Shown: positions 24,141-31,341 of the stretch, piece after piece | How positions within the stretch are numbered: the first letter of the stretch is position 1 | Layout: each line of letters starts with the position of its first letter | Assembly: GCA_050123375.1 (NCBI GenBank) | Contig: JASFHF010000012.1 | Coordinates: forward strand, 1-48,533 | Source: JASFHF01 sp050123375 | GTDB taxonomy: Bacteria > Pseudomonadota > Gammaproteobacteria > UBA12402 | Length of the DNA: 48,533 nucleotides | Direction: 5' to 3' | Made by a program: the position numbers and the translations under genes | The notes under the pieces: generated by a model | Seen by the model: only the letters and a program-made list of their open reading frames with translations | Databases searched by the model: none | What the model was told of the DNA's origin: nothing

Positions 24141-24666
24141 CTGAAATTGGCTTTGTTTTGTAAAAAACACAGCCATTTTTAATTTGGAGGTCGTTGTTTA
24201 TTTTTTTAATAGTTTCATAAAGAAATTTAAAACTAATATCGTATATTCCGGTACTTTGTGATTCTCTTGGGCCAGCGATGTTTAATGTTTTAATATTATT
24301 TTCGCCAATCCATTTTAAGATAATCTCAACGGGGGGTTTCTTTGATAGGTTAATGATTAACAGCGGTTTATTTTTAAGTTTTGCTTCCTCAATAGTTAAA
24401 ATAGTACCATCGGTAATTTTAATGGGGGTTTTTGGCACTAGTGCTAATGTGCCATCTGAGTCTTTGATATTTAATTTAGTTCTTTCTTCAAATTTTTCTG
24501 ACTCGGTTTCTTTAAGATGATATTTGCTTGGAATAGTAGTATTAAGTTCAGCCCGTCTGCCTTTTGGACACCAGCCACCGTGTGATATTTTTAATTCAAT
24601 TGCAACATCTAGAGCTGCTCTATCTACACCTGTTTGTCCGCCCGATATAATTTTGGTGATTATCAT
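24118..24666 (-). CDS. Putative molybdenum-carrier-like (Rossmann-fold) protein
   Basis: A 182-residue protein matching the family annotated as putative molybdenum carrier. It starts IISGGQTGVDRAALDVAIE and has GGWCPKGRRAE, then LVPKTPIKITDGTILTIEEA, and later LNIAGPRESQSTGIYD. The fold is related to the LOG/DprA-like Rossmann proteins, so it may bind a nucleotide; the molybdenum role rests on remote similarity. The start overlaps the stop of the transporter gene (ATGA). The last residues come from the 26-bp repeat. Confidence 0.85.
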   Translation of the reverse strand: MIITKIISGGQTGVDRAALDVAIELKISHGGWCPKGRRAELNTTIPSKYHLKETESEKFEERTKLNIKDSDGTLALVPKTPIKITDGTILTIEEAKLKNKPLLIINLSKKPPVEIILKWIGENNIKTLNIAGPRESQSTGIYDISFKFLYETIKKINNDLQIKNGCVFYKTKPISGGKFGGN

Positions 24667-25400
24667 GGTTGACTTTCCTGTTCTGCGTTTAAGTATTTAA
24701 AGGGAGTAAATCTTTTAGGAAAATCATATACATCTATACCGGTTAGTCTTTTAATATAATTTACTAAAAGTTGGGCTGGACCTGCAAATATAAATGAGTA
24801 AGAAGCTTTTATTAAATAACTAATTAAAATAATTTTTAATACGTTATGTAAAGGTATAGATTTTAGCTCCATAAGTAATATAGCAAGAAATGAGTACAAA
24901 GCTTCTGAAAACGTGGAAGAGCCAAGGCTGCGTAGCCAAAATTTACGTCCTTTTAATAATATTTTCCATCTTGTCAGTATATACGAATTTATAAGATTTG
25001 CGGTTATGTAAGCTACAAAACCGCCAAGGTCTATGCGCAGTAAAGACGGACCTAAAATATGCATATATTCTGTGGATTCTTTAAAAAATAACGGGTGGGG
25101 AGCTATAACAGCAAGTTGGCATATAAGCGCAAACAAAGTTTGCGATAAAAAACCTGAGATAATCATAAATCTAGTAATTTTATAGCCATAAATTTCAGCT
25201 ACTATATCATCTAAGATAAAAACGAAAGGCGAGGTTAAAGTGCCGCCTAAAATAAAAATGGTATTGGTTCCTATGTATCTGTTCGTAAGAACGGCATTAC
25301 AAATCATTATTGACATGTATACCATACTCAAAAGCAGCAATATTTTAAAACCTATAGGGTTTTCAATATTTAGTGTTTTTGCTTTTTCTTTATTTATCAT
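24663..25400 (-). CDS. yhhQ: VUT family queuosine-precursor transporter (YhhQ-like)
   Basis: A 245-residue inner-membrane protein with about six hydrophobic helices. The family pattern is clear: MICNAVLTNRYI near helix 1-2, VFILDDIVAEIYGYKITR (the acidic DDIVAEIYG loop), and later FSEALYSFLAIL. VUT/YhhQ proteins import preQ0/preQ1 for queuosine, or related vitamins. It has moved into an island here and is translationally coupled to the molybdenum-carrier-like gene. Confidence 0.9.
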   Translation of the reverse strand: MINKEKAKTLNIENPIGFKILLLLSMVYMSIMICNAVLTNRYIGTNTIFILGGTLTSPFVFILDDIVAEIYGYKITRFMIISGFLSQTLFALICQLAVIAPHPLFFKESTEYMHILGPSLLRIDLGGFVAYITANLINSYILTRWKILLKGRKFWLRSLGSSTFSEALYSFLAILLMELKSIPLHNVLKIILISYLIKASYSFIFAGPAQLLVNYIKRLTGIDVYDFPKRFTPFKYLNAEQESQP

Positions 25401-25418
25401 ATTGTCACCTTATTTTTG

Positions 25419-25991
25419 CTATTTAATTATTCTAAGTTTTGGTTTTTGAAAATGTTGATTTTGGGATTTTTGGTTTGTAATGTTATTTATACAGAAACCT
25501 GCTAGTAATCCAATATAAAAAGCTTGCGCTGCATCAAATTCGTTTATAAGTTCTTCTGATAAAGCAATATCTCTGGGATCCATGATAAATTCTTTTCCAT
25601 TATTATTATTATCAATAAAGCAAATTTCGCCATCCCGATCTTGAAAGCGTAACCTGTATTTGCCATATCTGCATACAGATAATTTGCATATTTTTTTCGT
25701 TTGCTTTTCTTGAAGTTTAGCAGAAGGACTAATGTTTTTGATGTGTCTTGAATATTCAATGCCTATATAACATGCTTGTACCGGATGGAGTCCGTGTAAT
25801 ATGTCAATATCAAAAACAATTTCTGTTATCTTTGAATTAAAAGTCGCCTTAGTATTTATGCATTGTAGTTTATAGGTTTGGTCTTCTTCAAAGGAATCAA
25901 CTATTTTATAAAAAATATAATCAGATTTTGTATCTGATGCTCCACGTATTTTGCGTGCGAGATTAGAAAATATTCCTGTAATTACGTCCAT
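25419..25991 (-). CDS. Hypothetical protein, 190 residues
   Basis: I do not recognise this protein. It has no signal peptide or membrane helix and seems mostly beta-rich in the first 120 residues (YKLQCINTKATFNSKITEIVF). Two similar stretches, HPVQACYIGIEYSRH (about residue 70) and DAAQAFYIGLLAGF (about residue 155), hint at an internal repeat. The tail is basic (QKPKLRIIK). It lies between the divergent repressor and the transporter, on the same strand as both, suggesting a cargo or regulatory gene of the island. Confidence 0.65.
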   Translation of the reverse strand: MDVITGIFSNLARKIRGASDTKSDYIFYKIVDSFEEDQTYKLQCINTKATFNSKITEIVFDIDILHGLHPVQACYIGIEYSRHIKNISPSAKLQEKQTKKICKLSVCRYGKYRLRFQDRDGEICFIDNNNNGKEFIMDPRDIALSEELINEFDAAQAFYIGLLAGFCINNITNQKSQNQHFQKPKLRIIK

Positions 25992-26035
25992 ATAAGACTC
26001 TACAAATTTGTATCCTATTTAATAGGTTATAATAT

Positions 26036-26722
26036 TTAACCATGAATTCGTTTATTATATAACATCGTAAGTGTATTTACGCCTATTGTCTCATGTAACT
26101 TATCCGAGTAACTTAAGACAGCAGACCCTGCTGTTAAAGGATGTAAAAGTCGTTCCGGGGGGTCTATAGTTAATTCTCTTAGTGTGACTTCATTGCTATC
26201 CTTAATTTTAACTAATACGATATCACCATCAGCGGGATGTATATTAGGGTCAATGATAAATAATGTTTCTTGGGGAAAACGTGGATACATCGATGGCTTG
26301 CTTTCTAAAGCAAACGCATCTGTGCTTATTGCAGATTTATTGCCTAATGAAACTGGTTGCCATTCTTTCCAGTTTGTTAAATTCAGGTCTTTAATAGTTT
26401 TTATTTTTTTTATTGTTTCCCAAGTTAATATTGGCACAAAACGAGGTACTGCTTTTTGGGAATTTTTAATAATTTCTTGATTATTCCATTCTAACAGAGA
26501 GTCAACAGTTATATTGAAATAATCGGCAATGAGTTTTAATGTAGCTATTCTTGGATTAACAGTTTTGCCCAGTGCCAAGCGTCTTATGGTCATCATTGGT
26601 ATGCCGAGTTCTTGGGCTAGCTGATTAACATTTAAATTGTGGCTTTTGAGGAGGTTGCTAAGATTTTTGGCAATCTCCAGTGATTCATTTTCTCCCGCAT
26701 TAACTTTTAAGGCTTGGTTCAT
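26036..26722 (-). CDS. XRE-S24 phage-type repressor
   Basis: A 228-residue repressor. Residues 30-70 form an HTH_XRE domain (NVNQLAQELGIPMMTIRRLA). Residues 130-215 form an S24/LexA-like domain with nucleophile Ser144 in SKPSMYPRFP and the PADGDIVLVKI strand. The position of the catalytic lysine in LexA (TVKRL) reads TLREL here, so Arg182 stands in its place, and RecA-stimulated self-cleavage is doubtful. Similar repressors control Legionella integrative elements beside csrA-like genes. It faces the RR-csrA operon across an intergenic region with two palindromes, which are its likely operators. Confidence 0.92.
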   Translation of the reverse strand: MNQALKVNAGENESLEIAKNLSNLLKSHNLNVNQLAQELGIPMMTIRRLALGKTVNPRIATLKLIADYFNITVDSLLEWNNQEIIKNSQKAVPRFVPILTWETIKKIKTIKDLNLTNWKEWQPVSLGNKSAISTDAFALESKPSMYPRFPQETLFIIDPNIHPADGDIVLVKIKDSNEVTLRELTIDPPERLLHPLTAGSAVLSYSDKLHETIGVNTLTMLYNKRIHG

Positions 26723-26837
26723 TTTTCTACCTTATGGCTATATTGACTAAAAAATAACGTTAATATAGCATAAATGTTGAAATAGTTAAATTAAAATAAC
26801 AGAAATGCGTATTTTTTAATCAAAAAGATACGTTTTA

Positions 26838-26861
26838 CAACAAAAAATAACTTTTTTGTTG
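26838..26861. promoter_or_regulatory. Palindromic operator candidate 1
   Basis: CAACAAAAAA, TAAC, TTTTTTGTTG: perfect 10-bp arms with a 4-bp centre. It overlaps the -35 element of the plus-strand promoter. It is the likely binding site for the adjacent XRE-S24 repressor. Confidence 0.7.
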
Positions 26862-26886
26862 ACAAACATAACATTATTGTTAGGAT
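26859..26886 (+). promoter_or_regulatory. Promoter of the RR-csrA operon
   Basis: A consensus -35, TTGACA (26859-26864), a 16-nt spacer and -10 TAGGAT (26881-26886). It would start a transcript at about 26893, giving a leader of about 170 nt before the GTG start of the receiver protein. Confidence 0.68.
26869..26882. promoter_or_regulatory. Palindromic operator candidate 2
   Basis: TAACA, TTAT, TGTTA: perfect 5-bp arms between the -35 and -10 of the plus-strand promoter. Together with the 26838-26861 palindrome it suggests tight repression. An 8-bp TAACGTTA at about 26754-26761 near the repressor start may be an autoregulatory half. Confidence 0.6.
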
Positions 26887-26892
26887 GGGTGT

Positions 26893-27066
26893 GAACATGT
26901 CCCAAGCAAGGCTTAATACATGTGAGGATAAAATAAAAAAGAACCAGCAAGGCGGCTGCCTTGCTGGCTCAAGCATATACTGAATATATGAGGACAAAGC
27001 CTCGTTTTTATAATAACGTAAAAGCAGGAATTTGGCTATAAGTCCTCGTACCTATGCGAGGAAATT
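26893..27066 (+). promoter_or_regulatory. Structured GGA-containing 5' leader of the RR-csrA operon
   Basis: The leader of about 170 nt contains GGA motifs at 26926, 26992, 27027 and 27060, the last inside the Shine-Dalgarno of the receiver gene. It also has a strong hairpin with 10-bp arms (CCAGCAAGGC, loop GGCT, 26944-26967), a GAGG/CCTC hairpin (26990-27003) and a CCTCG/CGAGG hairpin (27044-27061) that hides the Shine-Dalgarno. GGA in hairpin context is the CsrA-binding signature, and two csrA genes lie downstream. Feedback control by CsrA is inferred. Confidence 0.55.
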
Positions 27067-27519
27067 GTGAGTATAAACAGGAATGTAGGTTTATTAAGGA
27101 AAATTGGTTTTTTAGCACAGTCAAGAAGTGATCTAAAATCAGATATATTAGTTATCGACGATTGCAAGCTGCAACAAATTATCATAATGCATTTATTGGC
27201 AGAATTAGATTTAAGCTGCACTTGTGTTGACTCCATAGCCGCAGCTTTTCCATATGTTGCATCCTTAAATCACAACAAATTAATAATTTCAGATATGGAA
27301 TTAGTTGATGGGTTAGGGATTAATTTTATAAAATCCGTGCAGGCTCATCATAAAAGAAACCCGATTCCAAGTATTGCAATTTCCAGCAATCCAAAATACA
27401 GAAATGTTGCGCTAAAATCAAAATTTAGTGCTTTTCTTAAAAAACCATTTACAAAAGATGATCTTAATAAGGTTTTGTTAAATTTAAATCTTAATTTTCA
27501 ACGTTGTGCAAGGAGGTAA
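27067..27519 (+). CDS. Receiver-domain (response-regulator-like) protein 1
   Basis: A 150-residue stand-alone receiver domain with a 26-residue N-terminal extension and no output domain. It has Asp31-Asp32 in ILVIDDCK, phospho-acceptor Asp76 in LIISDMELVDG, Ser in AISSNPK and the Lys-Pro pair in FLKKPFTKDD (Lys126). The start is GTG with GAGGA 4 nt upstream, embedded in a hairpin. There is no histidine kinase nearby, so its partner is unknown. It ends 2 bp before csrA copy 1 and is almost surely co-translated with it. Confidence 0.88.
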   Translation: MSINRNVGLLRKIGFLAQSRSDLKSDILVIDDCKLQQIIIMHLLAELDLSCTCVDSIAAAFPYVASLNHNKLIISDMELVDGLGINFIKSVQAHHKRNPIPSIAISSNPKYRNVALKSKFSAFLKKPFTKDDLNKVLLNLNLNFQRCARR

Positions 27520-27521
27520 GC

Positions 27522-27752
27522 ATGTTAGTGTTAACTTGCAAGTTAGAAGAGGCGATTGTCATTGATGGTAACATCAAAATTAAAATCTTAAGCATTAAAG
27601 GCAAACAAATAAAAATTGGTATAAATGCGCCAAAATCCATTTTAGTTTATCGTGATGAAATATATCAATGTATACAAAAGCAAAAGGATGATGCAAATGA
27701 CACACAATTTGGAAATAAAGGAGAGGGACTTTTATATGGTATTACCGTATAA
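27522..27752 (+). CDS. csrA: CsrA-like carbon storage regulator, copy 1
   Basis: A 76-residue CsrA/RsmA family RNA-binding protein that binds GGA motifs in mRNA leaders. It starts MLVLTCKLEEAIVI and keeps the APKSILVYRDEIY motif with Arg44, the key RNA-contact residue. It is about 12-15 residues longer than housekeeping CsrA, with a charged tail. The ATG at 27522 has a perfect AGGAGG 5 nt upstream; the longer frame is not needed. Accessory csrA genes next to phage-type repressors are known on Legionella integrative elements, where they control element behaviour. Confidence 0.93.
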   Translation: MLVLTCKLEEAIVIDGNIKIKILSIKGKQIKIGINAPKSILVYRDEIYQCIQKQKDDANDTQFGNKGEGLLYGITV

Positions 27753-27787
27753 AATTATGTATTCAATAAATTACTTTGGAGAATACA

Positions 27788-28089
27788 ATGGATAAAAATA
27801 CATTAATTAGTGAAATTAAAAAAAGAAAGAAATGCTTTAATTATGGCGTTGCTTTAATTAGTTGCCCCCAAACTTGCCCCTTGAATTTATTGTTTCTTTA
27901 CCTATTGGCACAATATTTCCAAGACATTTTATGGCATGGTATAGTGATCAGGAAGCTTTAGATTGGCTTACGAAATGCGGTTTAGTCGTAGAGCAACAAA
28001 CATCTGTTTTTGTTAAGCCAGAAGTTGATTTATTTGCTGATCAACTTACGCCGAGTTATCATGATTTATATGCTTTATGTTCTAAATAG
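27788..28089 (+). pseudogene. Hypothetical gene interrupted by the 26-bp repeat
   Basis: An ATG at 27788 with GGAG upstream opens a frame (MDKNTLISEIKKRKK) that stops at 27961 after 57 codons. A second frame (EFIVSLPIGTIFPRHFMAWY onward) continues to 28089. Removing exactly the 26 bases 27855-27880 joins the two into one uninterrupted 91-residue protein: KCFNYGVAF is followed by EFIVSLPIG and ends DLYALCSK. The family is not recognised. The gene therefore looks intact until disrupted by the repeat. It lies between the two csrA genes. Confidence 0.75.
27855..27880. repeat. 26-bp dispersed repeat, copy 2 (gene-disrupting)
   Basis: Identical to 24115-24140. It interrupts the small gene at 27788-28089 and shifts the frame by two. 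No clear target duplication is visible, though T residues at the junction make the exact edges uncertain by a base or two. Confidence 0.9.
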
Positions 28090-28262
28090 TGCGTTGAAAT
28101 CAAACATAAACTCAATTTTACCTTAAAATTTTATAGGTAAATTTTCCAATATCTTTTTGCTATTCCTTATCCTTTTACCTTGTTCTATATTTAGCATGTA
28201 ACAAATATTTTTTGATCACAATAAAAATAATATAGGTCAAAGCAACTAAAGGAAATATGGAT

Positions 28263-28472
28263 ATGTTAGTTTTAAGTAGATGCAAGGGCGAATCTATAAT
28301 TATTAATGACAATATTACTGTATCGTTGCTTAGTAGCAATAAAACCAGAGCGGTTATTGGTATTGAAGCTCCTGATTCAGTTACCGTATTTCGCAAAGAA
28401 GTATATAAAAAACTGTTAACCGATTCATCTGAAAAAAATAATAGCAAAAACCACATTCAGGGAGAATCATAA
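28263..28472 (+). CDS. csrA: CsrA-like carbon storage regulator, copy 2
   Basis: A 69-residue CsrA family protein with the standard start MLVLSRCKGESIII and the EAPDSVTVFRKEVY motif with Arg44. Two ATGs lie 6 bp apart (28257 and 28263); the second gives the family start and a 9-nt spacing from AAGGA, so I chose it. Two diverged csrA paralogues (this and 27522-27752) in one cluster suggest different RNA targets or cross-control. Downstream it is followed 18 bp later by a second receiver protein. Confidence 0.93.
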   Translation: MLVLSRCKGESIIINDNITVSLLSSNKTRAVIGIEAPDSVTVFRKEVYKKLLTDSSEKNNSKNHIQGES

Positions 28473-28490
28473 TTTACAAGGAGAAATGTT

Positions 28491-28979
28491 ATGTTAAATC
28501 AACGCACAGATGGTTTTTGGATTGGGGGTGATTCGATGGCTTTTGGCAATAACGATTGCAAAATTTATAAAGACACAGAAAAATTTAAAATTTTGCTGGT
28601 CGAAGATGATGATCTTATTTGTAAAATCAATTTAACTTTTTTAAAACAGCTTGGTTATGATGTGGATGTTGCGCGAAATGGTTGTCAGGCTGTTAAATTG
28701 CTAAAAAACAATTACGATTTGTTTTTACTTGATGTGGGCTTGCCTGATATCTATGGGGTGAGAGTGTGCGAAATAATAAGAACTATACCAAAATTTTCGC
28801 ATACTCCTGTGATTTTTCTAACAGCCTTTGGGGAGGGGCTTAAAGAAGAATGTATGGCTGCAGGCGGTAATGATTTTGCAGTGAAACCATTGCCAATGGA
28901 AAAATTGCAAAATTTAGTTGATAAATGGCTGCTCGATAACAATAACAATTCGGAGACTAAATATGGATGCAAGGCTTGA
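28491..28979 (+). CDS. Receiver-domain (response-regulator) protein 2
   Basis: A 162-residue CheY-like receiver with a 30-residue N-terminal extension. All key residues are present: Glu38-Asp39-Asp40 in LLVEDDDL, phospho-acceptor Asp81 in LLDVGLPDIYG, Thr111 in FLTAFGEG and Lys122 in AVKPLPM. There is no output domain and no kinase nearby. It has AAGGAG 7 nt before the ATG; Met16 is a possible internal start. The pairing receiver-csrA occurs twice in this cluster, in opposite order. Confidence 0.93.
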   Translation: MLNQRTDGFWIGGDSMAFGNNDCKIYKDTEKFKILLVEDDDLICKINLTFLKQLGYDVDVARNGCQAVKLLKNNYDLFLLDVGLPDIYGVRVCEIIRTIPKFSHTPVIFLTAFGEGLKEECMAAGGNDFAVKPLPMEKLQNLVDKWLLDNNNNSETKYGCKA

Positions 28980-29169
28980 ATTGCAAGATGTTATTGATGA
29001 GCATTTAACAAAAACACATGCCATATTAAGTTGTTTATTAGCAACCTGGAATGATGATTCTTGCGTTGATCGGGATACTATTTTTCACGCCCTTTGGTCA
29101 ATGGAAGATCATTTGTTGGAAATTAAGAAATATCGGGATACATCGGCTAAAGTGGAAAGCCGGCATTAA
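28963..29169 (+). CDS. Small hypothetical protein, 68 residues
   Basis: The ATG at 28963 has CGGAG 7 nt upstream and overlaps the end of the receiver gene by 17 bp, which indicates coupling. The sequence is acidic and helical (MDARLELQDVIDEHLTKTHA and ALWSMEDHLLEIKKYRD). I do not recognise a family. Its position suggests a regulator or partner of receiver protein 2. Confidence 0.65.
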   Translation: MDARLELQDVIDEHLTKTHAILSCLLATWNDDSCVDRDTIFHALWSMEDHLLEIKKYRDTSAKVESRH

Positions 29170-29497
29170 TTCGTTTGCAGAAGTTAAAATTATAAATGCA
29201 TCTAAGCGAAGGATGGACGAAAGGTGAAAGCATCATGTGACTATAAAAGCAAATGGAACATGCTGATGCAGAAGTAACACTGAAAAAATATATTCGCTGG
29301 ATACCGAATACTTCTGTTAAGGGTGGGTATCAGTTGCAGAATGATTGAGGGAGCTATTTGAATAGCGCAGAAAGGAATACTTTCTTGGCACAGAAAATGG
29401 CAACTATATAAATATTGTTGAGAGAATGTAATCATTTGATGAAGATTTTATGAGGAGCAAAGGAATATCAATAAAGAATGACTTTATTGTAAAGTTC
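29170..29497. other. 328-bp stretch with no supported gene
   Basis: Low-GC sequence between two convergent gene groups of the island. It contains several GGA triplets (for example AAGGATGGACGAAAGG near 29210 and GAGGAGCAAAGGAAT near 29452) and a small AATAAAG/CTTTATT hairpin at the right end. No open frame has a start signal. A CsrB-like RNA is conceivable but I see no run of regular GGA hairpins, promoter or terminator good enough to call one. Confidence 0.4.
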
Positions 29498-30115
29498 TCA
29501 TGTTAGATTACGAGAAACTCTTTCTTGCGCTCTAGAAAAATGTATGGAAATTTTAAGAAGCAATAGATAAAAACCATAATTTGACAATGAAAATATTCTT
29601 CTTTCAATTAAATCATTATTTTTACCTTTATCTAAAGGAACGCTGAAGCAACAATCAAGGCGAGAAAAACATTCTATATTGTCCTGATTAAAGGGTGGTA
29701 TATAAAGAATACTTGTTATTTTTTGTTTTCTTATTGCGTCAATATGTGACTGCACTATTTCCTTCCGTTCTCTTTCAAGCAGCACGTTTTGATATTTATG
29801 AAGATCATAAATAGGAGAAAATGTTACATATGGTTGATAAAATCTTTCATTTTCTAAAGAAGCATCGCAGGTATTACTAAGCAATATTCCTTTTACTTTG
29901 ACAAACGATGATTCATCATAATTTGGCATAAAAATTTCTTGAAAACCATCGCCTTGCAATAGGGAAGAACTCTTTTTAATTAGGCTTGTAAAAAATCTTT
30001 TATCTAAATTCTTAGGGAATTGGCTAAGTTCATCAAAAAGTTTTTGCTGCTCTTCCGAAGAAAGATATTTTGGTAAGAAAATTCTAATATCTTCAAATAA
30101 TCCTTCATCCATCAT
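29498..30115 (-). CDS. Hypothetical protein, third gene of the TIGR04255 cassette
   Basis: A 205-residue protein I do not recognise. It is hydrophilic and mixed alpha/beta, with a cysteine-rich stretch (NIECFSRLDCCFSVPLDKG) and a basic C-terminus (RAQERVSRNLT). One sequence feature looks like a folded domain core: GILLSNTCDASLENERFY followed by VTFSPIYDLHKY. That LLSNTCD...SPI pattern recalls proteins that list deposited or bound ligands, but I cannot name a family. The ATG overlaps the stop of the preceding gene (ATGA), so the three genes 31172 to 29498 are one unit. Confidence 0.7.
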   Translation of the reverse strand: MMDEGLFEDIRIFLPKYLSSEEQQKLFDELSQFPKNLDKRFFTSLIKKSSSLLQGDGFQEIFMPNYDESSFVKVKGILLSNTCDASLENERFYQPYVTFSPIYDLHKYQNVLLERERKEIVQSHIDAIRKQKITSILYIPPFNQDNIECFSRLDCCFSVPLDKGKNNDLIERRIFSLSNYGFYLLLLKISIHFSRAQERVSRNLT

Positions 30116-30435
30116 GCTAATAATTCCCACATCTTTTCTCTAAAAATTTTATTAATATTTGGTGGGATATCTTCTGAGTCGTTAATAAAGGTTTTCAAAA
30201 AATCTCTAAGTTTATAATAGTTAATTACTTGACGATCACTTTTAAAAGTATAATCGCCAGATCCAGATGTCGATTCTGAGGTTACACTAGAAGGTTCAAT
30301 ATTATAAGAAGGAATATTAACTGAGGGGGAAAGGTTCGCAGCCGATAAGGCGAAGCAGCTTAACAACATCACTCCATATATGACTTTTCCACTAGCATAT
30401 GTGTTTGAAGAAATTTCAAGATTAACTTGATTCAT
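30112..30435 (-). CDS. Hypothetical protein, second gene of the TIGR04255 cassette
   Basis: A 107-residue protein of unknown family. It has a hydrophobic segment at residues 15-35 (ASGKVIYGVMLLSCFALSAA) that could be a signal or membrane anchor, a Ser/Thr-rich linker (PSSVTSESTSGSG), and a C-terminal helical part (YYKLRDFLKTFINDSEDIPP). GGAG lies 8 nt before the ATG. It starts 2 bp after the stop of the TIGR04255 gene and overlaps the next gene by 4 bp. Confidence 0.68.
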   Translation of the reverse strand: MNQVNLEISSNTYASGKVIYGVMLLSCFALSAANLSPSVNIPSYNIEPSSVTSESTSGSGDYTFKSDRQVINYYKLRDFLKTFINDSEDIPPNINKIFREKMWELLA

Positions 30436-30437
30436 AA

Positions 30438-31172
30438 TTAATACTCCGGATGAAGTGTATTAAGAAACTTTTCTTTCAGCAGACCAAAAAAAATGATTTT
30501 TCCTTTTTCGTGAGCCTTGTCAATAATATCTTCAAAGCTATGTTCATTTAGAGAATTTTCTTCCTTTATTATATCTATATCAATAGAAGATCCTTGTTTT
30601 GTTGTGCCATTTTGATTAAAGGAAGCAGTATTAGAAAGAAGCAAGACACAAATGAAATCATCCAGATTAAATTCAGAACGTAAAATATTTTTTTCTTCTG
30701 TAAGTATATTTCCAAAGAGCTTAATTTCAACCTTCGTTTCTGAAAAAATATTTAACTTTTCAAAAAAGGAAATATATCGAACTCCAATTCGGGAAACTTT
30801 ATCCATAAAATCAATTTCTTTAGATACAATTAAAACTTTTTTAACAAAACCAAAGAATTTTTCCCAGCCTGGATACTCACCTTTATATGCGATAGAAATA
30901 GATCTAGGTGAAGTTTTTAATAAGAAATCATTATTTTCAAACTGATAATGAGGAGCATACTTTAAATTTTTGTCAGAATCTCGAATGATAGATGGAATAT
31001 CTAATATATTAGTTTTCTGGGGCGGGTTTGTAAACTCATCCTTTAATTTTTCATATAATAACCCAAGAAAGACTTCCAGGGGTACTTTAGGTTCGAAACG
31101 CAATTCTACTAAAGATTCTCTTATAGGGCAGGGATTGATAGTTTTAGGAAGTTGTCTCGCAGGTATTTCCAT
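30438..31172 (-). CDS. TIGR04255 family protein, copy 1
   Basis: A 244-residue protein with the shape of the sporadically distributed TIGR04255 family: a start near PIRESLVELRFEPKVPLE, a middle with FLLKTSPRSISIAYKGEYPG, and the characteristic VSRIGVRYISFFEKL. Function is unknown. Here it is the first gene of a tight three-gene cassette next to the 3' end of ssrA, inside the probable island. A second family member lies at 47662-48393, 16 kb away and also in an accessory segment. Confidence 0.75.
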   Translation of the reverse strand: MEIPARQLPKTINPCPIRESLVELRFEPKVPLEVFLGLLYEKLKDEFTNPPQKTNILDIPSIIRDSDKNLKYAPHYQFENNDFLLKTSPRSISIAYKGEYPGWEKFFGFVKKVLIVSKEIDFMDKVSRIGVRYISFFEKLNIFSETKVEIKLFGNILTEEKNILRSEFNLDDFICVLLLSNTASFNQNGTTKQGSSIDIDIIKEENSLNEHSFEDIIDKAHEKGKIIFFGLLKEKFLNTLHPEY

Positions 31173-31341
31173 TTTTGTAAGTCCTAATTTATAAACGACG
31201 CTTTTAAAATATATTAAATAATTATGTGATAAAAAAAAGCTTTTTACTATAAAAATAGTCTTGTTTTTTCCTTAAATGAGCATTATATGAGTTCTCTAAA
31301 TAGAAAACATCAAAATAACTTTTTAAAATCAACCGCTTATT

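Noticed and set aside
26944..26967. Rho-independent terminator on the minus strand (T-run follows on that strand)
   Set aside because: No minus-strand gene lies to its right, and on the plus strand there is no U-run. I treat it as part of the plus-strand leader.
29170..29497. CsrB/RsmY-like small RNA
   Set aside because: Several GGA triplets, but no regular GGA hairpins, promoter or terminator.
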